Shown: positions 34,925 to 48,795, counted from the first letter of the stretch. The stretch: DNA of 64,000 nt from Paralichthys olivaceus (GCF_024713975.1 NC_091099.1:6822501-6886500), one strand, 5' to 3'. Notes: generated by a model not told the origin, from the sequence alone. Made by a program: numbers and translations.

Positions 34925-37900
34925 CTACTTTCTCCTGTAGCTCATGATGCTGTACGCTACGACAGCAGCGAGTGCCACCAGTGCAGCGCCTCCGTAAAGC
35001 AGCGCTGAGAGCTCCGACGCCTGCTCCAGCTGCACTGGAGGCTCCTCAGCTGGGGCTTCTACAGGGGCCCCTGCATCCTCTGAGACCAGAGGTGCAGCAA
35101 CGGGGGCCAGAGCTGGTTCTGCCACAGTCTCTGGCTCCTCTGGCTGGGGAGGCACTGCAGCTGGTTCTGTATCTTGTTCTGGTTCGGGAGCTGGTTCTGA
35201 TGTGACTTCAGGGCTCTCACTGGCTGCAGGCAGAGGTGCCACCTCAGCAGGCACTGGTGCAGCAGCTGGTTCTGGCTCAGGCTCTGGTTCAGCAGCAGGA
35301 ACAGGTAAAGGCTCTGCACATTCTGGCTCTGCAGGGGGAGGAGCAGCAGCTTCTATGACCGGGGGAGGCAGCTCTGGTTCTGAGGAGATGAGGGAAGGTT
35401 CTGCGGACAAGCTTGCAGGCGTCTCAATAACAACGTGCTCTTCTAATGAAATCAAGGAGCATGGGGCTGTGGAGTCTACCTCTGCTAAAAGTGGAACAGG
35501 TGGAGTCTGGTCCCTAAATTCCTCCCTGAGCTCGGCCAGCTCACTTTCAGTGCCTATAACGCTCATCATGCTCTCCTCTATTGCTGCGACTTCACCGCCT
35601 TCCTCCAGCAGCTCGACCTCCTCGCGCTCTACGTGAACAATGTCCGAGTTTGACGAATTGTTTTCGCTGCGCTCCTCAGCCAGAGCCACGCCGTCGTTGC
35701 TGTCCAGGCTCTTCACGTCTTCGGGGTCCATCACACCAACCTGAGCCCAAGACTCGTGGCCGGCCAGAGACACAGGTAAGCTTTCCGTCTGCCAGGAGCT
35801 CTGCCCGCTGCTGTTGTCTCCAGCGCAGAGAAGCGACGAAGGAGGGCTGAGCTGGTCGGGATGCTGATCCCCTGAGAGGATGTAGATGTCGTTGTTGTCT
35901 TCGGCGATGGTCACACCTCGCTCCTCCTCTGACGCAAGCCTGAATATTTCACTCTGTGGTAGACAGACAGGAACAGAGAGGGTATCAATATTCTGTATAT
36001 CGTAAACTACATAAGAAAAGAAGTCAATCAAATCAAAAGATTAATTTATGGATGTTTACACTAAGTAATGTTTCCTACATGCTGAACAAACAGAATAAGA
36101 ATTAATTTTTCCAAGCTGCCATTAAATAATTATCTCAAGAGAGTAATGATTTCATCTGTGTTTGTTTGTTTATCTGTTAGTTGGCAAAATAACTCCAAAA
36201 CTAAGGGACAGATTATCATGAAACCTGGTGGAAGGATGGGATATCCTTGTCTGTGCTACAAATTACCTCACAAGGACGATCCTTGATTACAGACGTAAAA
36301 TTGCATGTATTGCATATCATCTTATACAATATGAATTACTTGAAAACAATTAGCATTCCTGGGTTCAGATAAGGACAATGCTGAAAAACACTATGAGTCA
36401 ACTATATGCCAAGCATTCGCTGCACTGCTTCACACCATAAGCCCATTGTGACACCTAGTGGTACGCAGCTGTAGCCAAACATTGGCTCCAGAGTCTCGAA
36501 TGCCCTATTATGTAACTTGCATATCACATGATCATGTGACAGACAGAGGTTTGCTTGCTCATGCAAAATACACTTTAGTCAAATGAATTCAACAGAAGAG
36601 GCTGCTGAGCTGAATTCATGTTTGACCTCAACACTATGAAAAAGGTCAAACTGCAGTGACGGGGTGCAGATTCTGAAATATGTGGCTTAAAAATAGGCCA
36701 ATGACTTTGCACAATATGCAGGAGAGCACAAGATACATGCCTGACATGCTCATTTATCTTGAGGGACATGCTCGCTTATCTTGAACATAGAAGCTCACTT
36801 ATCTTCTTGGCTTCTGTGTTCACACCACTGGATGAATACAGAGGTCGACATTTTTCATCCTCTCACTTTGTCAAACCCTCGAACATGTTAACTGTGCCTT
36901 TGAGTGCAGGTCGACACGGGCCTCAACTTAGAATTTTCCAATGCAATCAGTTTTTGACATATTTTAGCATGCTAATATGTGCTAAGTAAGTGCAGCACTC
37001 AAAAGTTCATGCTAAGGGAAACATGCATGTACTAAATTCCACTGTCGATATTTCACACAAAACCACAAATGTCAACCTCATGTTAGCGCTAGAGGAATAT
37101 TGAGAGGAACCACGGATATCTTGTACAAAATATCTGCCAATGACAGGTGAGGTATTCCAGCCTGAACCCAACAGACAGACAGACATACAAAGAACCTCTG
37201 CTTCGCTACAACAGTCACATCTGTCTGAGCAGGTGCATCTGACACAAAAAAGATTCTGAGTTACGACCATGCGATGAATAACTGATCCATGTTTAAAGAT
37301 ACTGAGTTGACGAGGGTGTAGTTAAATGTGCATCTGTCACAAGGCTTTGGTGTCGTGTTGCTGTGCGTGTCACGAAGGTGTGGCTTCAGCAGATGAGATT
37401 CTAACAGACTGTTGGGTACAGAGGTGTGTTTGTGTGAGCATCACACAGAAACACCAGCTGGGATTCGACCGCACTCTCATGTAAAAAATATGCACTGATA
37501 ACAGGTCATTATGTTCTCAGTGTCCATAACTGGCAATTTGCATGTGGTCAACACACTATTTACCTTGTGAGGTAGCACAAGTAAAATATGATTTTTTTAA
37601 TTTACAGAGATAAGCTGGGAAGGTTTTTTGTCCTTACAAGGGCACTCACAGTGATGTGCAAAACAGCTGCATCCTGGGAGGAGAGAGATTTAATCTTTCA
37701 GCGTTCCGTCGTTATCCAATGTTCAGTTTCTCCATAAGCTGATTTACATGTCGCAGAGCAAAGAGTGCTTTTTTTACAGAAACCTTATCCTCCATCAGCT
37801 GGATAGATACAAAAATCCACAAGAAAGGTTGCTGAGCTATAAAAAATAAAATAAAAATGAACTCTGCTAAATGTTGATTTTCAGTCAAGGTGTTCTGATG

Positions 37901-40900
37901 AATATACGTCTGGTATTTTGACATCTGCTTGTAAAAAAATCACTAACGTGGCCCAAAATAACACAGAAGAACGCCTGTAAGAAAAATGTTCCTCAAACTC
38001 TTTGTGGAGGTGTTGAATGAACAACACTGTGAGGTTGTACAGACTGAGTTTTATTTATTTTCCAATCTTCCTTGAGCATACTTTGTTTTTGTCTACACCC
38101 TTCACCACTCCCGAAATGTACAAAGTACTTTGTTAAAAATCTGTGGACGGCAGAAGCAATTATACTAATCAGCACCAACTATAGACCCTTTCGTACAAAA
38201 CCTTTTATGCAGTGTGGTGGTCGCTGTCAGACAAAGCTTTGAGGATTTAAGTTGTACAGGAAGAATCTGACTTTCTCAATGGGAACAGTCCAAAGTGAAA
38301 CAAGCACTATGACTAATAATGATCACACCTGAAATATAAAGATCATCATAAGGAAAGACACAGACCTGAGGAGACACTCCACTTTGAATTAGCTCTAGAT
38401 TTCTTCTTGCTTATATTCCATCTTGTTGTATTTACTGTTCTGCTGTCAGGCGCGTTCTAAAGTTCTCCACCTTCGCTCCGAGACAAACATTCCTGAGGCA
38501 GAGCCAAGAGAGTGACATCTACCTCACAACTTCTCACTGCTCACATACAAAACACTGCAACTGAGAGGAGCCAGGCAACACAACCATTGCACCAAAGCTC
38601 CGAACAAAGAGTGAAAAAGAGCAGAAAACAGCTGCTACATTTTAGTGACTACTTGTGATATTGGCACATGGCTGCTACATACAGTCAACACGCAAGCACC
38701 AGATCGGGGATTGTTCCAACATCAACATTTCAAACTACCCCAGAGTTTTACCAGTTTTGAACTGGAGTCATACATTGTTTTGGGGGTAGTCAGATAAATG
38801 CAATGTTCACTGGCTCATATCTGGGCTTGACATTTATGAGGATTATGTCATCACTGTTTCTAACCAGTACACAAACACAGCAGGAGGTCACAGAGCAGCT
38901 GACTCAGTAAAACACAAGAAGAAGAGGGACGGTTAGACTCTAATCAGCACGTCACTCTACCTTTATTTCAAAAACTAGAGTCTCAATATCAAAATAACTT
39001 ATCACTCAGAATGTTTATGCAAATTTTAATATATATTCTTTATATATCTATAAATGCTGTATATATCAGTCAAACTCAAGGATTTTGTGTTTTTGAAATC
39101 TGACAGCTCTGGTGGATCCTTACATGAAATCATTTTAAAAACTGATGTATAAGTGTTTTGTTGTGTACAGATGTACAGTTTACATCACTCACAGTCTGTG
39201 GCCAGCCACCATTAACAGTGTTGTGGCAGCAGTGAGACCGATTGAGAGATGGAGACAGAGGGAAATGGATGGACGTCCTGTTTAAACTCTGGAAGTCGGC
39301 CAGTGTGCTGCCGCTGGAACAAGTTTTTCACTGAGCTACAAGTGGGACAGTCAAGCCCCTGGTGATGATGATTTTAGAGGATTATTAAGAGTTATTCTTG
39401 GGGCTTTCTCAGGCTGCTCAGGGACTTCTCTGCTGTGGTCCGGTCTCACGTTGGTGCAGTGGCACAGTGATGCACATTATTTCACCCTGGAGCTGCTGAG
39501 CGGGTGCTTATGTAATATGGGAAGCACAGTTACACTGCACAGGGTGCTGCGTGATGTGCCCTGACTCAGCCCAGGCTGGAACCCTGACAGCATGTTGTCC
39601 TTAAAATATCATTGCTGCACTTTAACTGTTTCTAATCAGCAGTTACTGCCAATATGAAACTACAGGGTCTTCATAAATCACTTTATTGCCTTTTGAGTTA
39701 TGTTGCTTATACGGCATCATGTTTTCCAAAAAATTGATAGTCAAATAATGTCTGTCTTTGTAAAACCTCTGGTGTCGTATTCCATCACACTCACAAGCAC
39801 TATAATATGAAATGGCTGATGTGCAGTCTCACGTTGTGCATATCGACAAAATATACTTAAATACTGATATATCTGTGATATGACATAAAATCATAAAAGG
39901 ATATGTTGGTCAGGCTCTTGCTGTCAGACAGACAGACAGATGGACAGACGGACTAGAACCAAGGCCACGCAGGCTATTTTTTTTTTTTTGCCCCTCCCTC
40001 CCCCAATCGTGTCCTCCCCCCACGTGCCCCTGGCTGTGCCCCATCTGAAGGCTGTTGGTTTTGTTCCTGCCAAATCAAGTGTGCTGAAAATTAGGGTCAT
40101 AACAATGGTTATTGTATTGTGGTGTAACTAACAAAAGGCATTGACGAAGGTCGCCCGAACCTTGCACGGTGCGTTACTCACAACCGTGTCCTAGAGGACG
40201 ACAGGACAAACACAGTGTCCACTTTTCAACAATTAAACACGGAAAACTCAGCAGTGCAGATTTTTGTTTTAACATTTCTGCGCAAGATGTAGCAAAGGAT
40301 GAAGATAAATGTGACCAAGAAAACATATCTCTTTCCTCCATCTTAGGGAACTTGATGTTCCTCGTGTATTAGCCCATTAGCATTTTTATATTTTCTGTTC
40401 TTCGCTCACCAAGTTCAGGTTTTATGGACTTGAGATCCCTTTGCTGTATATTTACACGCAACCCGAGGCGATGACAAAAACTGGTTATTCTGCCAGAGAG
40501 TTTGGTACTGATGCACAGTCACTCTTTTCCCAGAGAACACACATCAACATGATTAGTTTACTCTGCAGTTCTGCTCAATCCCAAATACAACATCCTACCT
40601 CAGTGCAAAGTGTTGAAGCGACCCAGTTCACAGTTGAATAAACGAAGCTCGAGAGAATCAAAAAGACAAGAGAGTCGTAGAGATGGAGAGGAGGTGGAAA
40701 GCCAGTTGGAGAGAGAGGTGCACAGAGGCAGCTGTCAAACTAATGGAGATTTCACTTTTCTCTCGCTTGCTCATTCGCTCGCTGCGTCCACCCCACTTCT
40801 TCCTCATCTCTCACCCCTCCCCTCCCTTGCGTTCCCTCCCTTTTGATGGCGAGTCTCGTCATGCACTCACCCTCTCTCTCTTCCTCCTGATCCTGTCCCA

Positions 40901-43900
40901 GTCATTCGTTCATCCCCTGTGACATAACGCCGAGCAAGAATGTGGCTTTGTTTTGGAGCCAGGGCTCGTTGAACGTTACGTCGCACGAACAAAACGGCCA
41001 GAGGATCATGACAACGAAACGTAATGGCGACCAGGGCAGCGGTGAATATATGAGGTCACGTGACCTTTCATTAAAGTGACCTGGTTCTTAGGAAGCCATC
41101 TGTGACACAGTGTGCGACTGGTTATAAGATGGGAGAACTGAAGCCTCACTAATATCATCACTGGAAGAAAAATGCTAATCTATAACACACGAAAGGTTGT
41201 AGCTGCAAAACGTAACATATGTAGGAGAAAAACATGGAAAGTGTGAGAACAGACAGTGATGTGAGATATCCCTGCTACTGCTTCATTTGGTTGAGCAAAC
41301 ACTGCACTGCAGTTGTTTTATGGCGTGTTCTCATTTGTATCACTTGCTACATTAATTTCCTTAAAGAATAAAACATCAGAAATAAACAGAAGTTCATTTT
41401 GGATGAAACTTCAACAGCTTCATCTATCTACTAGATCAAGAAATCTCTCTCTGTTAATATGTGGCTCAAATATCTTGAGAAGTGTTCATCTTATTGTCTT
41501 CATACTTGGCTTGTGTGTTATTAAGAGCCCTAAGAAATGCAGTGTTGAATTTGGTGAAATTTGGATTAATGAAAAATTCAATATTAACAGGCAACCAGCT
41601 CATGTGTATGTTGATGTGGATCAAGATATAATGTGTATGAAACTGCTTAAGTAGCTCACTGACGCCCCCAGCTGGCCACTTAGAGAGCTGCACATCTAAA
41701 TTAAGCACAGCAGAAGCACTGTTCCCATTCACTTTGCACTACACAACAACTTCCTGTTTCATCCTCAGCACAATGTTCTGGACATGTGCTAAAATAAAAT
41801 TCTCGCTCATCTAACCGTCCTTGTTATTATTTCCAGGTGACTGAGAATAAAAGTACTTGTGTGCATTAATGGTTTCTTCCATTGCGTGCCTCTAACTCAC
41901 CCATCCCCCCTGCTGGATGATGTAGCCAGCTTCATCCTCCTCTAGCAGGCGAATCCCCAGATGCAACAGAGTTGTCACAGACTGGCCCTCGCTTTGTAAA
42001 GCCTGGAGCAGCACCAGAGGGACCAACACCTGGGACACAGAGACAGAAAGATGAGTAGAGGTAGTATGTGTGGGAAGCAAAAAAAGTTCAGAGACTTAAA
42101 AGTAAAAGACATTACATATACATAAGAGTATGAAAAGGATACAGGGCAGATCAAAGGCTGTACTTTGCATATCTTGAGTAATTCTTTTAAGTTTGTACAG
42201 AGAGAAGGAAACTTCTGGCTCACCTTGCTCCAGCCTCCCTGTATGTGTGTTGAGAGATTCAGTGTTGCGTCTCTGAATCTCTGGTAGTCCAGAGGCCTGA
42301 AACACAAACAGGGAGCATCACTGGTATTAAAAAAAAGTTTGTTCAGGAAATATTAAAACTACAGAATATTACAGGTAGAAAAAATGTGTTGTTGTCGTCC
42401 AGAGCTCATTTTCTGCCTTCGTGGAGTCAGGTGAAAGTTGATGACTTCTGAGTCTACACCCTCTTCCTGCTTCAGATTCACACACCTGAGTTTTATTTAT
42501 GGTTAGATAGCTTGGTGTCATTTTCATTCACAGTGTGCAGCCTCAATCCAAGGAATATAAAGACAAGTGTGGCTCTAGGACAGTGCAAATAGCAGAAATA
42601 TTCGGTTCAAGATTATGAGCCCTGTGCAACCATTCTTTTTGTTTCCCAACAACTCTGGGATTTCTTAAGTTGTCAAGTGAATAAGTATGAGTGTCTCTCT
42701 GTGTGTTTAAAGTATGTATTAATGAAAGACATGAAGAGAAAACAGAAAACTTGGGATTGTGTGGAAGACGAAGGGCGAATGAAATGATTTGATGACACAC
42801 ACACACAACATGTGTGTGACTGTTACTGCCAATCCATATTAGTTTATATCTTTATGCCATTTTGTCATTGTTTACACTATTTAAACTGGACGGCATCACT
42901 GCTGAAGTTCAAAAGTTCACAGGGGAGAAAATGAACTTCAGCAGCAGTGTATCAACATTGACTTTGTCTCCTTTGAGACTGTGACACACATTTCCCTCAC
43001 ACTGTAGGTGTATTGTACGAACAGCGTTTTGAGGATAGTGTGGTTGCTGCACCAACAACGACAATGATGCTTTTGTGTAGAATGTATGTAACATTAATAA
43101 AGAGTTAATGGAATAGAGGCGCAACAATTCCACAGCAGAGATAACTGATGATCATCAGCCCTGAAAACTACAACACATTGAATTAATCTTTTTCTCAAAC
43201 ATGGTCACAGCTCTGCACAACTGACCCTGTGAGGAGCGAATGCACTGCGGCTGCCAGGGACGTGTCGAGCTCTCTGACCACCCGGTTTCCCATCACAGCG
43301 AGGCAGTCTTCAATGAAGCTCTCCGGGTTGGTTGGACTAAAGACTGGTGACGAGCGGCGGTCGAAGCCTGTGGTGGAAAAGGCTGCAGTCACACAGACCA
43401 CAGGACAGAATGAGATCTCACACAGGTGGTACACTTAAATTAGAAAAATGACAGAAGGCAATCACAGTGGGAAAATAAATCTTATCAAATGTTATTGATG
43501 CAGTGTATGCATGTTGGTTTAAATGTCTATTGCCTTAAAAGGAATAAATTCATAAAAATGTTCTAATTAGTGTATAATCACCTGAAACTAAGGACTGTTG
43601 TGTTATCATTAGCTTAGAACGAACACTTCTAAGTCCACCATGTTGCACTGCCATGTTGCCACGGACAAACCAAGTACTAGCTCTCTGGTGTTTTGGGTTT
43701 TTTTGTTATCTGAAGGCCACTGAATGTTTTTCCTACACATTTAGAAAGTTGCAAAAATTGACATCACTAAGTCCCACACACTGATCCCTGAATACTTCAT
43801 AAACTCTAATGCACATGCACACAGACTTGTGATGCCAATATATTTTTCAGACAGCACACCAAGAGCTTGAAAGACCCTATAAGGCTTCTCCAAACTGTGG

Positions 43901-44426
43901 AGTTGCATGAATGAGTGTTTTGCTTTGGCAACACCTCCTGTGAAGATTGAAGATTCCAATTGTCAGGAAGAAAATAAGTTCTCTACTGAATTGATGCTTA
44001 CAGTGATTCAGAAAGTTTACCTCTTCCTGCACATAAGCTACGAGGGTTGTCTGACATAACGCTCCCTCATGCTACATAACCAAGCTTATGTAAAGAAACC
44101 AAAGTACTTCTTCCACATACGTTTCATGTTACACATTGACAAACACTCTCTTCTGGAGTTCTTCGAACTCTAAAAAACTATTTACAATTATATCCTCTGA
44201 GAGTCAGTGCCCTTCATCCGCAGGCTGGGGGTGTACCAGTAACTTTCCTCTATTTGTCCCTTGTTATTTTCTTATTCATTTAAATATTCTGTGCATTTCA
44301 TGTATTGTGTACCTGTTTGTATTTATACATTTGATCACAAAAAATAAAATGTCTAAACAATATAAAAGACTTGAGAGCAGAATATTAGTTGCATTTTGGA
44401 CTTGTAAACATTTATCTGAGAACAAC

Positions 44427-44473
<47 letters not shown>

Positions 44474-46897
44474 GTACATACAAGCAGCCATTTCATCTTC
44501 CAGTTGCCTCAGCTCTTCCTCTATCCGTTCTTTTATCAGTCTCGTCCTCTCCCTCTCATTCTGGGCGTCTTCTAGAAGATAAAAGCATGTGACACATGAA
44601 ATCACTGTCTGTCTCCCTGCTCGCGTGTGTCTCACTCACGCACGCACGCTGACTCTTCACAAATACTTCACAGTGCTCTACAAAATATTACACAAATCCC
44701 CTAAAGGAAAACATTATACACGTGGATACAAGACAGCAGTGCACAGTTTATGCTGAACCGTGAGCTCACATTCACACAAAACACGTTGTGAATGATGCCA
44801 TTCATTACAGACAGACGCAGCAGTCTTCTGATAAGAAGGCTGACACACAGTTTCCATGAATGGATGAGACATGGGCGAAGAAGTAACCCATTAATTATTG
44901 GTGTGATAGAAAGGGGCAGATTTAGGGTATTCACGTCATGATGGAATAACCGGAAAACATTAATCTTAATGATGTCATCAATAAATCAAATAATATAATA
45001 TTACAATCAGCTCTAAACAGTAGCTTTTAACGCAAACTTGTCAAATGTTGCTTTTGTCACTTGCAAACTGTTGGTCCAACCCTCACAGATGTCTCACACC
45101 AAACCTTTCAGCCAGTACAGACTGATGGATGATGATGATTCACCTGATCCCTTGTGTTTACTCTTCAACATTGTGCAGATATTGGAGATGTCGAAGTCTT
45201 TTTTAAACGTCATAAAGACTTAAATACAACACATTGTGTTTACAGCGTCAGTGTACTGGTTTGAGAAGAGATAGATTGACCTGGGATTTGTAAAATTACA
45301 AGTATCATTGAAAAATAACACTATTTAATTTCCCACTTGTTAAATCAAACAGGAAGGAAGCGACCCCTGCCCCACTCTCTCTCCCTCTCTCTGTCTGTAG
45401 CCCTGCAGCTCAAACATGAACACCCCGAGGACCAGTGTTGTCTTTTCCTGGGTTTGGTGCTGTTTCAGCATTCAGCCAGACAACAAGCCGGCCAGCTAGT
45501 TTGCTTTGGTCCATTGGCATGAGTAATCCTGTGGTGATTGCACATGACAGGCTGTCAGAAATTGGACCGGGTCATGCGGAAAAAGGGGATCAGCCACTTA
45601 TCTGCCCTTCTCCGCCCATTCTGAGCATGAACACAACAAGAAAAAAGAGACAGGAAATATAAAGAACTTCCCTGTCTCCCTTCTTTTTTTTTTTTTCAAA
45701 CAATCTTTACTTCTGTTTTTCTTCCAGAGAGATCGGCTCATATCCTGTGACAGAAGGAATGACAGCTCGGCTGGAATATATCTCTCCCTGTTCTCAATCA
45801 GATTTACTTCTTTTCATGGCTTCACTGCACAGAGAAGTCATGACATGCTGGTGGCAAGTGTGAGATGTAGTTTCACACATTGTTTTCGCTGACAGCACAT
45901 AACATACTGAATCTTAACAGAATTACAAATGTGACAAAACCTGTTCAAAAGACACTGTGACAATGTGTTGATTTCTTTATATTCCAGGCACATAGGGAAC
46001 AAGAGGAAAACCCTGACTTGCTACAGCCTGAGGTCATGTCACAAGGCTGCTATAAAAGCCTCTGTGAAGACACGCCAGTCTTCTGTTAGTCTGGACACCA
46101 TATTGGAATGATTGTGGCTGAGCTCAGTGGTAAGCTCACTACTATTTGTTCACGAGCACATGTTTCAATAGGCACCTCAGTCTCTGGGTGTGTTTCCAAG
46201 CCAATGTCAGAGAGGGTTAAAGGTAACGGGTTAACAGGTGGAAACCTGACTACACACCCTGAATAATTGTGTTTGCATCACATATGTGCTGTGTCAGTGC
46301 AGAAGAATAATGGTTGCCCTTATTACCTCTTTCAAGCAGGTAATGTTATTTTCTGTGTGTGTGTGTGTGTGTGTGTGTCTGTGTTTGTTTGTCTTAGTAT
46401 GCAGGATTACACCAAAACTACAGAACAGATTACCACGAAACCTTGTGGAAGTGTCTGAAGGAATAATTCATGGATCTTGAAGAAAAAAATGCTATTTTTC
46501 ATGGGACTGATATTTATGAGTGTGTTCATTTTGCTCATTCAATAAAAATATAGATTTAGTGAATCACTGTTGGGCCTTGGCGGAGGTATTTGCTCTTCTA
46601 GTAAAGGATATAGGTCAAACTGCACAACATGAGAAGGACAGCAAGGATTAGTGTCCCATCTATATCATTTCATTTCTTCACTTCGACATTAGATTGAAGC
46701 AAATCAGATTCAACCAAATTACAATAAACCACAGATTTAAAGTCCCTCCTCTCACCTTGAGCTGGGGATAGTGTGTGTGATCTACCAACAGGCAGCATTC
46801 CCAGGTAGGTGAGCACGATGTACTTGGTTTCATAGTGGAAACCCGCAGGCACAGCGGAGTCAATGGAGGCAGAAATGGTTGAGCCCGAGGTAGCCAT
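34925..46897 (-). CDS. bcl2l13: Bcl-2-like protein 13 (Bcl-rambo)
   Basis: Outer-mitochondrial-membrane Bcl-2-family protein; the mammalian protein promotes mitochondrial fission and mitophagy by binding LC3. Six coding exons encode 539 aa (human 485): 46897-46756, 44571-44482, 43382-43226, 42296-42224, 42029-41901, 35953-34925. N-terminal Bcl-2-like blocks include [47 protein letters not shown] and [13 protein letters not shown]. The last exon holds TESLPVSL, then ESWAQV at about residues 264-269, aligned with the human LC3-interacting WQQI, then [12 protein letters not shown] and [14 protein letters not shown] long Pro/Glu/Ala-rich segment follows and accounts for much of the extra length. 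It ends in a tail anchor, [19 protein letters not shown], with basic YRRK. Human BCL2L13 repeats the WxxESLPVSL unit twice; here I see it once. The start ATG at 46897 matches the family start; an untranslated exon probably lies near 47690-47900. Confidence 0.95.
36155..36310 (+). repeat. Dispersed teleost repeat family 1, 5' part
   Basis: Forward copy with ATCTGTTAGTTGGCAAAATA and AAACCTGGTGGAAGGATGGG; the 3' half with the GGCC hallmark is missing. Confidence 0.65.
36955..37180. repeat. Third dispersed teleost repeat
   Basis: Phrases such as AGCATGCTAATATGTGCTAAG, CTCATGTTAGCGCTAGAGGA and the end AACAGACAGACAGACA are typical of a short teleost repeat found in many introns. Boundaries approximate. 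Confidence 0.5.
44429..44470. repeat. (GT)n microsatellite beside a bcl2l13 donor
   Basis: About 21 GT units, which are CA on the coding strand, starting about 11 bp downstream of the donor of the second bcl2l13 coding exon (exon ends at 44482). Confidence 0.95.
46353..46378. repeat. Short (GT)n microsatellite
   Basis: About 12 GT units, lying at the 5' edge of the repeat copy at 46378-46605, in the bcl2l13 intron after the first coding exon. Confidence 0.85.
46378..46605 (+). repeat. Dispersed teleost repeat family 1, nearly complete
   Basis: Forward copy: GCAGGATTACACCAAAACTA, GGAATAATTCATGGATCTTG, GGGACTGATATTTATGAGTG, then the hallmark CTGTTGGGCCTTGGCGGAGG at 46568 and the end TCTTCTAGTA. 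This copy best shows the family layout. Confidence 0.75.
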
Positions 46898-47688
46898 TGG
46901 ACAGACGGTGTATGTTAGACTCTCAGGCACATGAATTCTCACAGTCGATGTCGGACGTCTCACCTGCAGAGTATGAAGAAGAATGGAAAGAATTAGTGAT
47001 GAATAATGACATCTAATGATAATAAATACAATAAACCAATAGGAACTCAGACTTGAGAACACTGAAGTAGAGGATCCATGTCTCTCTTTATAACTACAGG
47101 AAGTTTTGTATTAACTATTAAGCTTAAACACACCACAGCCATGAAAACTCCTACAAATTCAAAGTTCTTTGCTGTTTTCTGGAGGTAAAACTTAACAAGA
47201 ACTTTATTATCTTACGTAGTTGTCCTCTAGAGATGAGGTCATCAAGCAGACCTCAAGTTACAGTAGTGACAAGTTTATCTAACTTAAAAAAAACTTCCGG
47301 CTCGGTCTATCAAAATAAAACCTCTTACCTACTGTCAAAGTTCATTTTTAAAACCCAAAGAATATCACGATGAGAATAAGAGCAAATAGAGAAAACACAC
47401 GAAATCCTTATATTTCTTTTCAAAGCTGCAGCACACCTCAAACAGTGCATGACAGCAAATTTTAACAATAACAATAATTTAATGAAATACACACACAGCT
47501 CGTTAGCTAACTACTTTTAACATCCTCTATAGAATCTAAATAAAGGCAGGCTGCAGTGAGAAGGTGCGTTCAGGTGGTGGAGGGAGGAGTGTCCGCTCCA
47601 CATGCAGGCTACAGCTAGCTTAACATGCGTGTTTCACTTCTAACTACTTTATTTCCTGCGGAGCTCGTTCCCGGTGGGGTTTACTCAC

Positions 47689-47900
47689 CGTCCCCGTCTG
47701 GAGTGGACCCACGACAGCTGGAGGGGGACACGTACAACACGGTGGCTGTGGCGGACACACACTCACACTCTCACACTCACACACACACACACAGAGAGAG
47801 AGGGACACACACCGCGGGGCAGGCTGCAGCTGTGGTACACGGTGTGCTTTACATGCTATACAAGCTAGCGAGGAGCACACCACAACACGCTTCCTGCCAG
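47689..47900 (-). promoter_or_regulatory. Probable bcl2l13 non-coding first exon and promoter
   Basis: On the minus strand a strong donor, GGGACG|GTGAGT, occurs with its exon ending at 47689, and an acceptor precedes the coding exon near 46966. The interval up to about 47900 is GC-richer and includes a CT/CA-repeat tract at 47757-47795. Inferred untranslated exon; the start site is not determined. From about 47900 to 48795, apart from the possible repeat at 48455-48520, nothing is seen until the atp6v1e1 5' UTR. Confidence 0.45.
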
Positions 47901-48454
47901 GACCGTCAGAATAAAACCCGTGAAGGTCGCGACAGGAAGTAAGGTCGTTACTTTAGCGATATTGTTTGAAAGTGGTTCTGATGACAAGAAAAATATGATA
48001 TTTATATTTTAACTTTGAAGGGAAGGTGTTTCACCATCATGTGTTAAGGTTTCCACTTGCAACCACAAAGATTTGCCTCCAACAATCACTTGCACAGTTT
48101 AAGTAACTCGCCAACACGCTTTCCTAAAGCACACGTGCGATTTCAATTATTTGTGCTAATGACTTGGTAAAACCTGCTTCTTCAAAAAATGAAGTTCCCT
48201 CCCTAAACCTGCTCACCAGGATTTAATGGTACCTATTATTTTTTTTTCAGATTAGTTCTAGTTAAATGATTTTGTGTCTTTTTTACGTTTGTGTTTGTCT
48301 TGACATCTTGGGACCATATTGGAAATAAGTGTTTTTTCACTTTAACATGTTACCCTGTGGAAGTTATTGTCTTAGTAAAAATCAATCAAGCAATTAATCA
48401 TACACTGAATATAAAGATGGAGGACAACTACTTAAAAAAATGAAGCCAAATCAC

Positions 48455-48520
48455 CTGGATCGCCCCCTAGTGGCTGGCTGTGACATAGGTTTTAGGAGTC
48501 TTAATCGCCCCATATGTTTG
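48455..48520. repeat. Fragment of a common teleost repeat
   Basis: The phrase ATCGCCCCCTAGTGGCTGGC followed by TGACATAGG and CGCCCC is a hallmark of a short, widespread teleost repeat whose other part I also see at 52685-52935. Confidence 0.5.
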
Positions 48521-48795
48521 AGTTATTTAATAATAATGTCACTGGTATTCTGCTTGTTGTTATATTGCCTCATCTCGTCCATCAAACAAACAACCGGATG
48601 TGTTGAAGTCGTGTCTTATTCTGAAAGCCTTCACAGAAAGTTGTGTTTCCTCTGACATGTGTAACTTGTGACACCAAAAGGAGCTGAAGCGAGTTCCAGC
48701 TGTTTTCTTCGAATAACTGTTCGAGTGGTGACAACTTTCACTCTTTTAACAAACTCCACAACACAACAACACAACAACACAACACAACAGCGGAC

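Larger units (their letters stand above)
35954..41900. other. Large bcl2l13 intron (5.9 kb), no internal gene seen
   Basis: The last bcl2l13 intron. It contains repeat fragments (36155-36310 and 36955-37180), a GACA microsatellite near 39929, and CT-rich DNA at about 40745-40900. ORFs in it are short, unrelated to known families and lack splice-consistent continuations. I found nothing that qualifies as a nested gene. Confidence 0.6.

Noticed and set aside
35202-35636. 144-codon plus-strand frame rich in Gly/Ser/Ala
   Set aside because: Mirror of the low-complexity Pro/Glu/Ala-rich tail of bcl2l13 on the other strand.
37712-41654. Small frames inside the large bcl2l13 intron, considered as a nested gene
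   Set aside because: None resembles a known family, none exceeds about 113 codons, and no run of acceptor/donor pairs joins them in phase.
47625-47942. Plus-strand 105-codon frame next to bcl2l13
   Set aside because: It runs through a CA/CT repeat and lies antisense to the probable bcl2l13 first exon; no homology or splice context.
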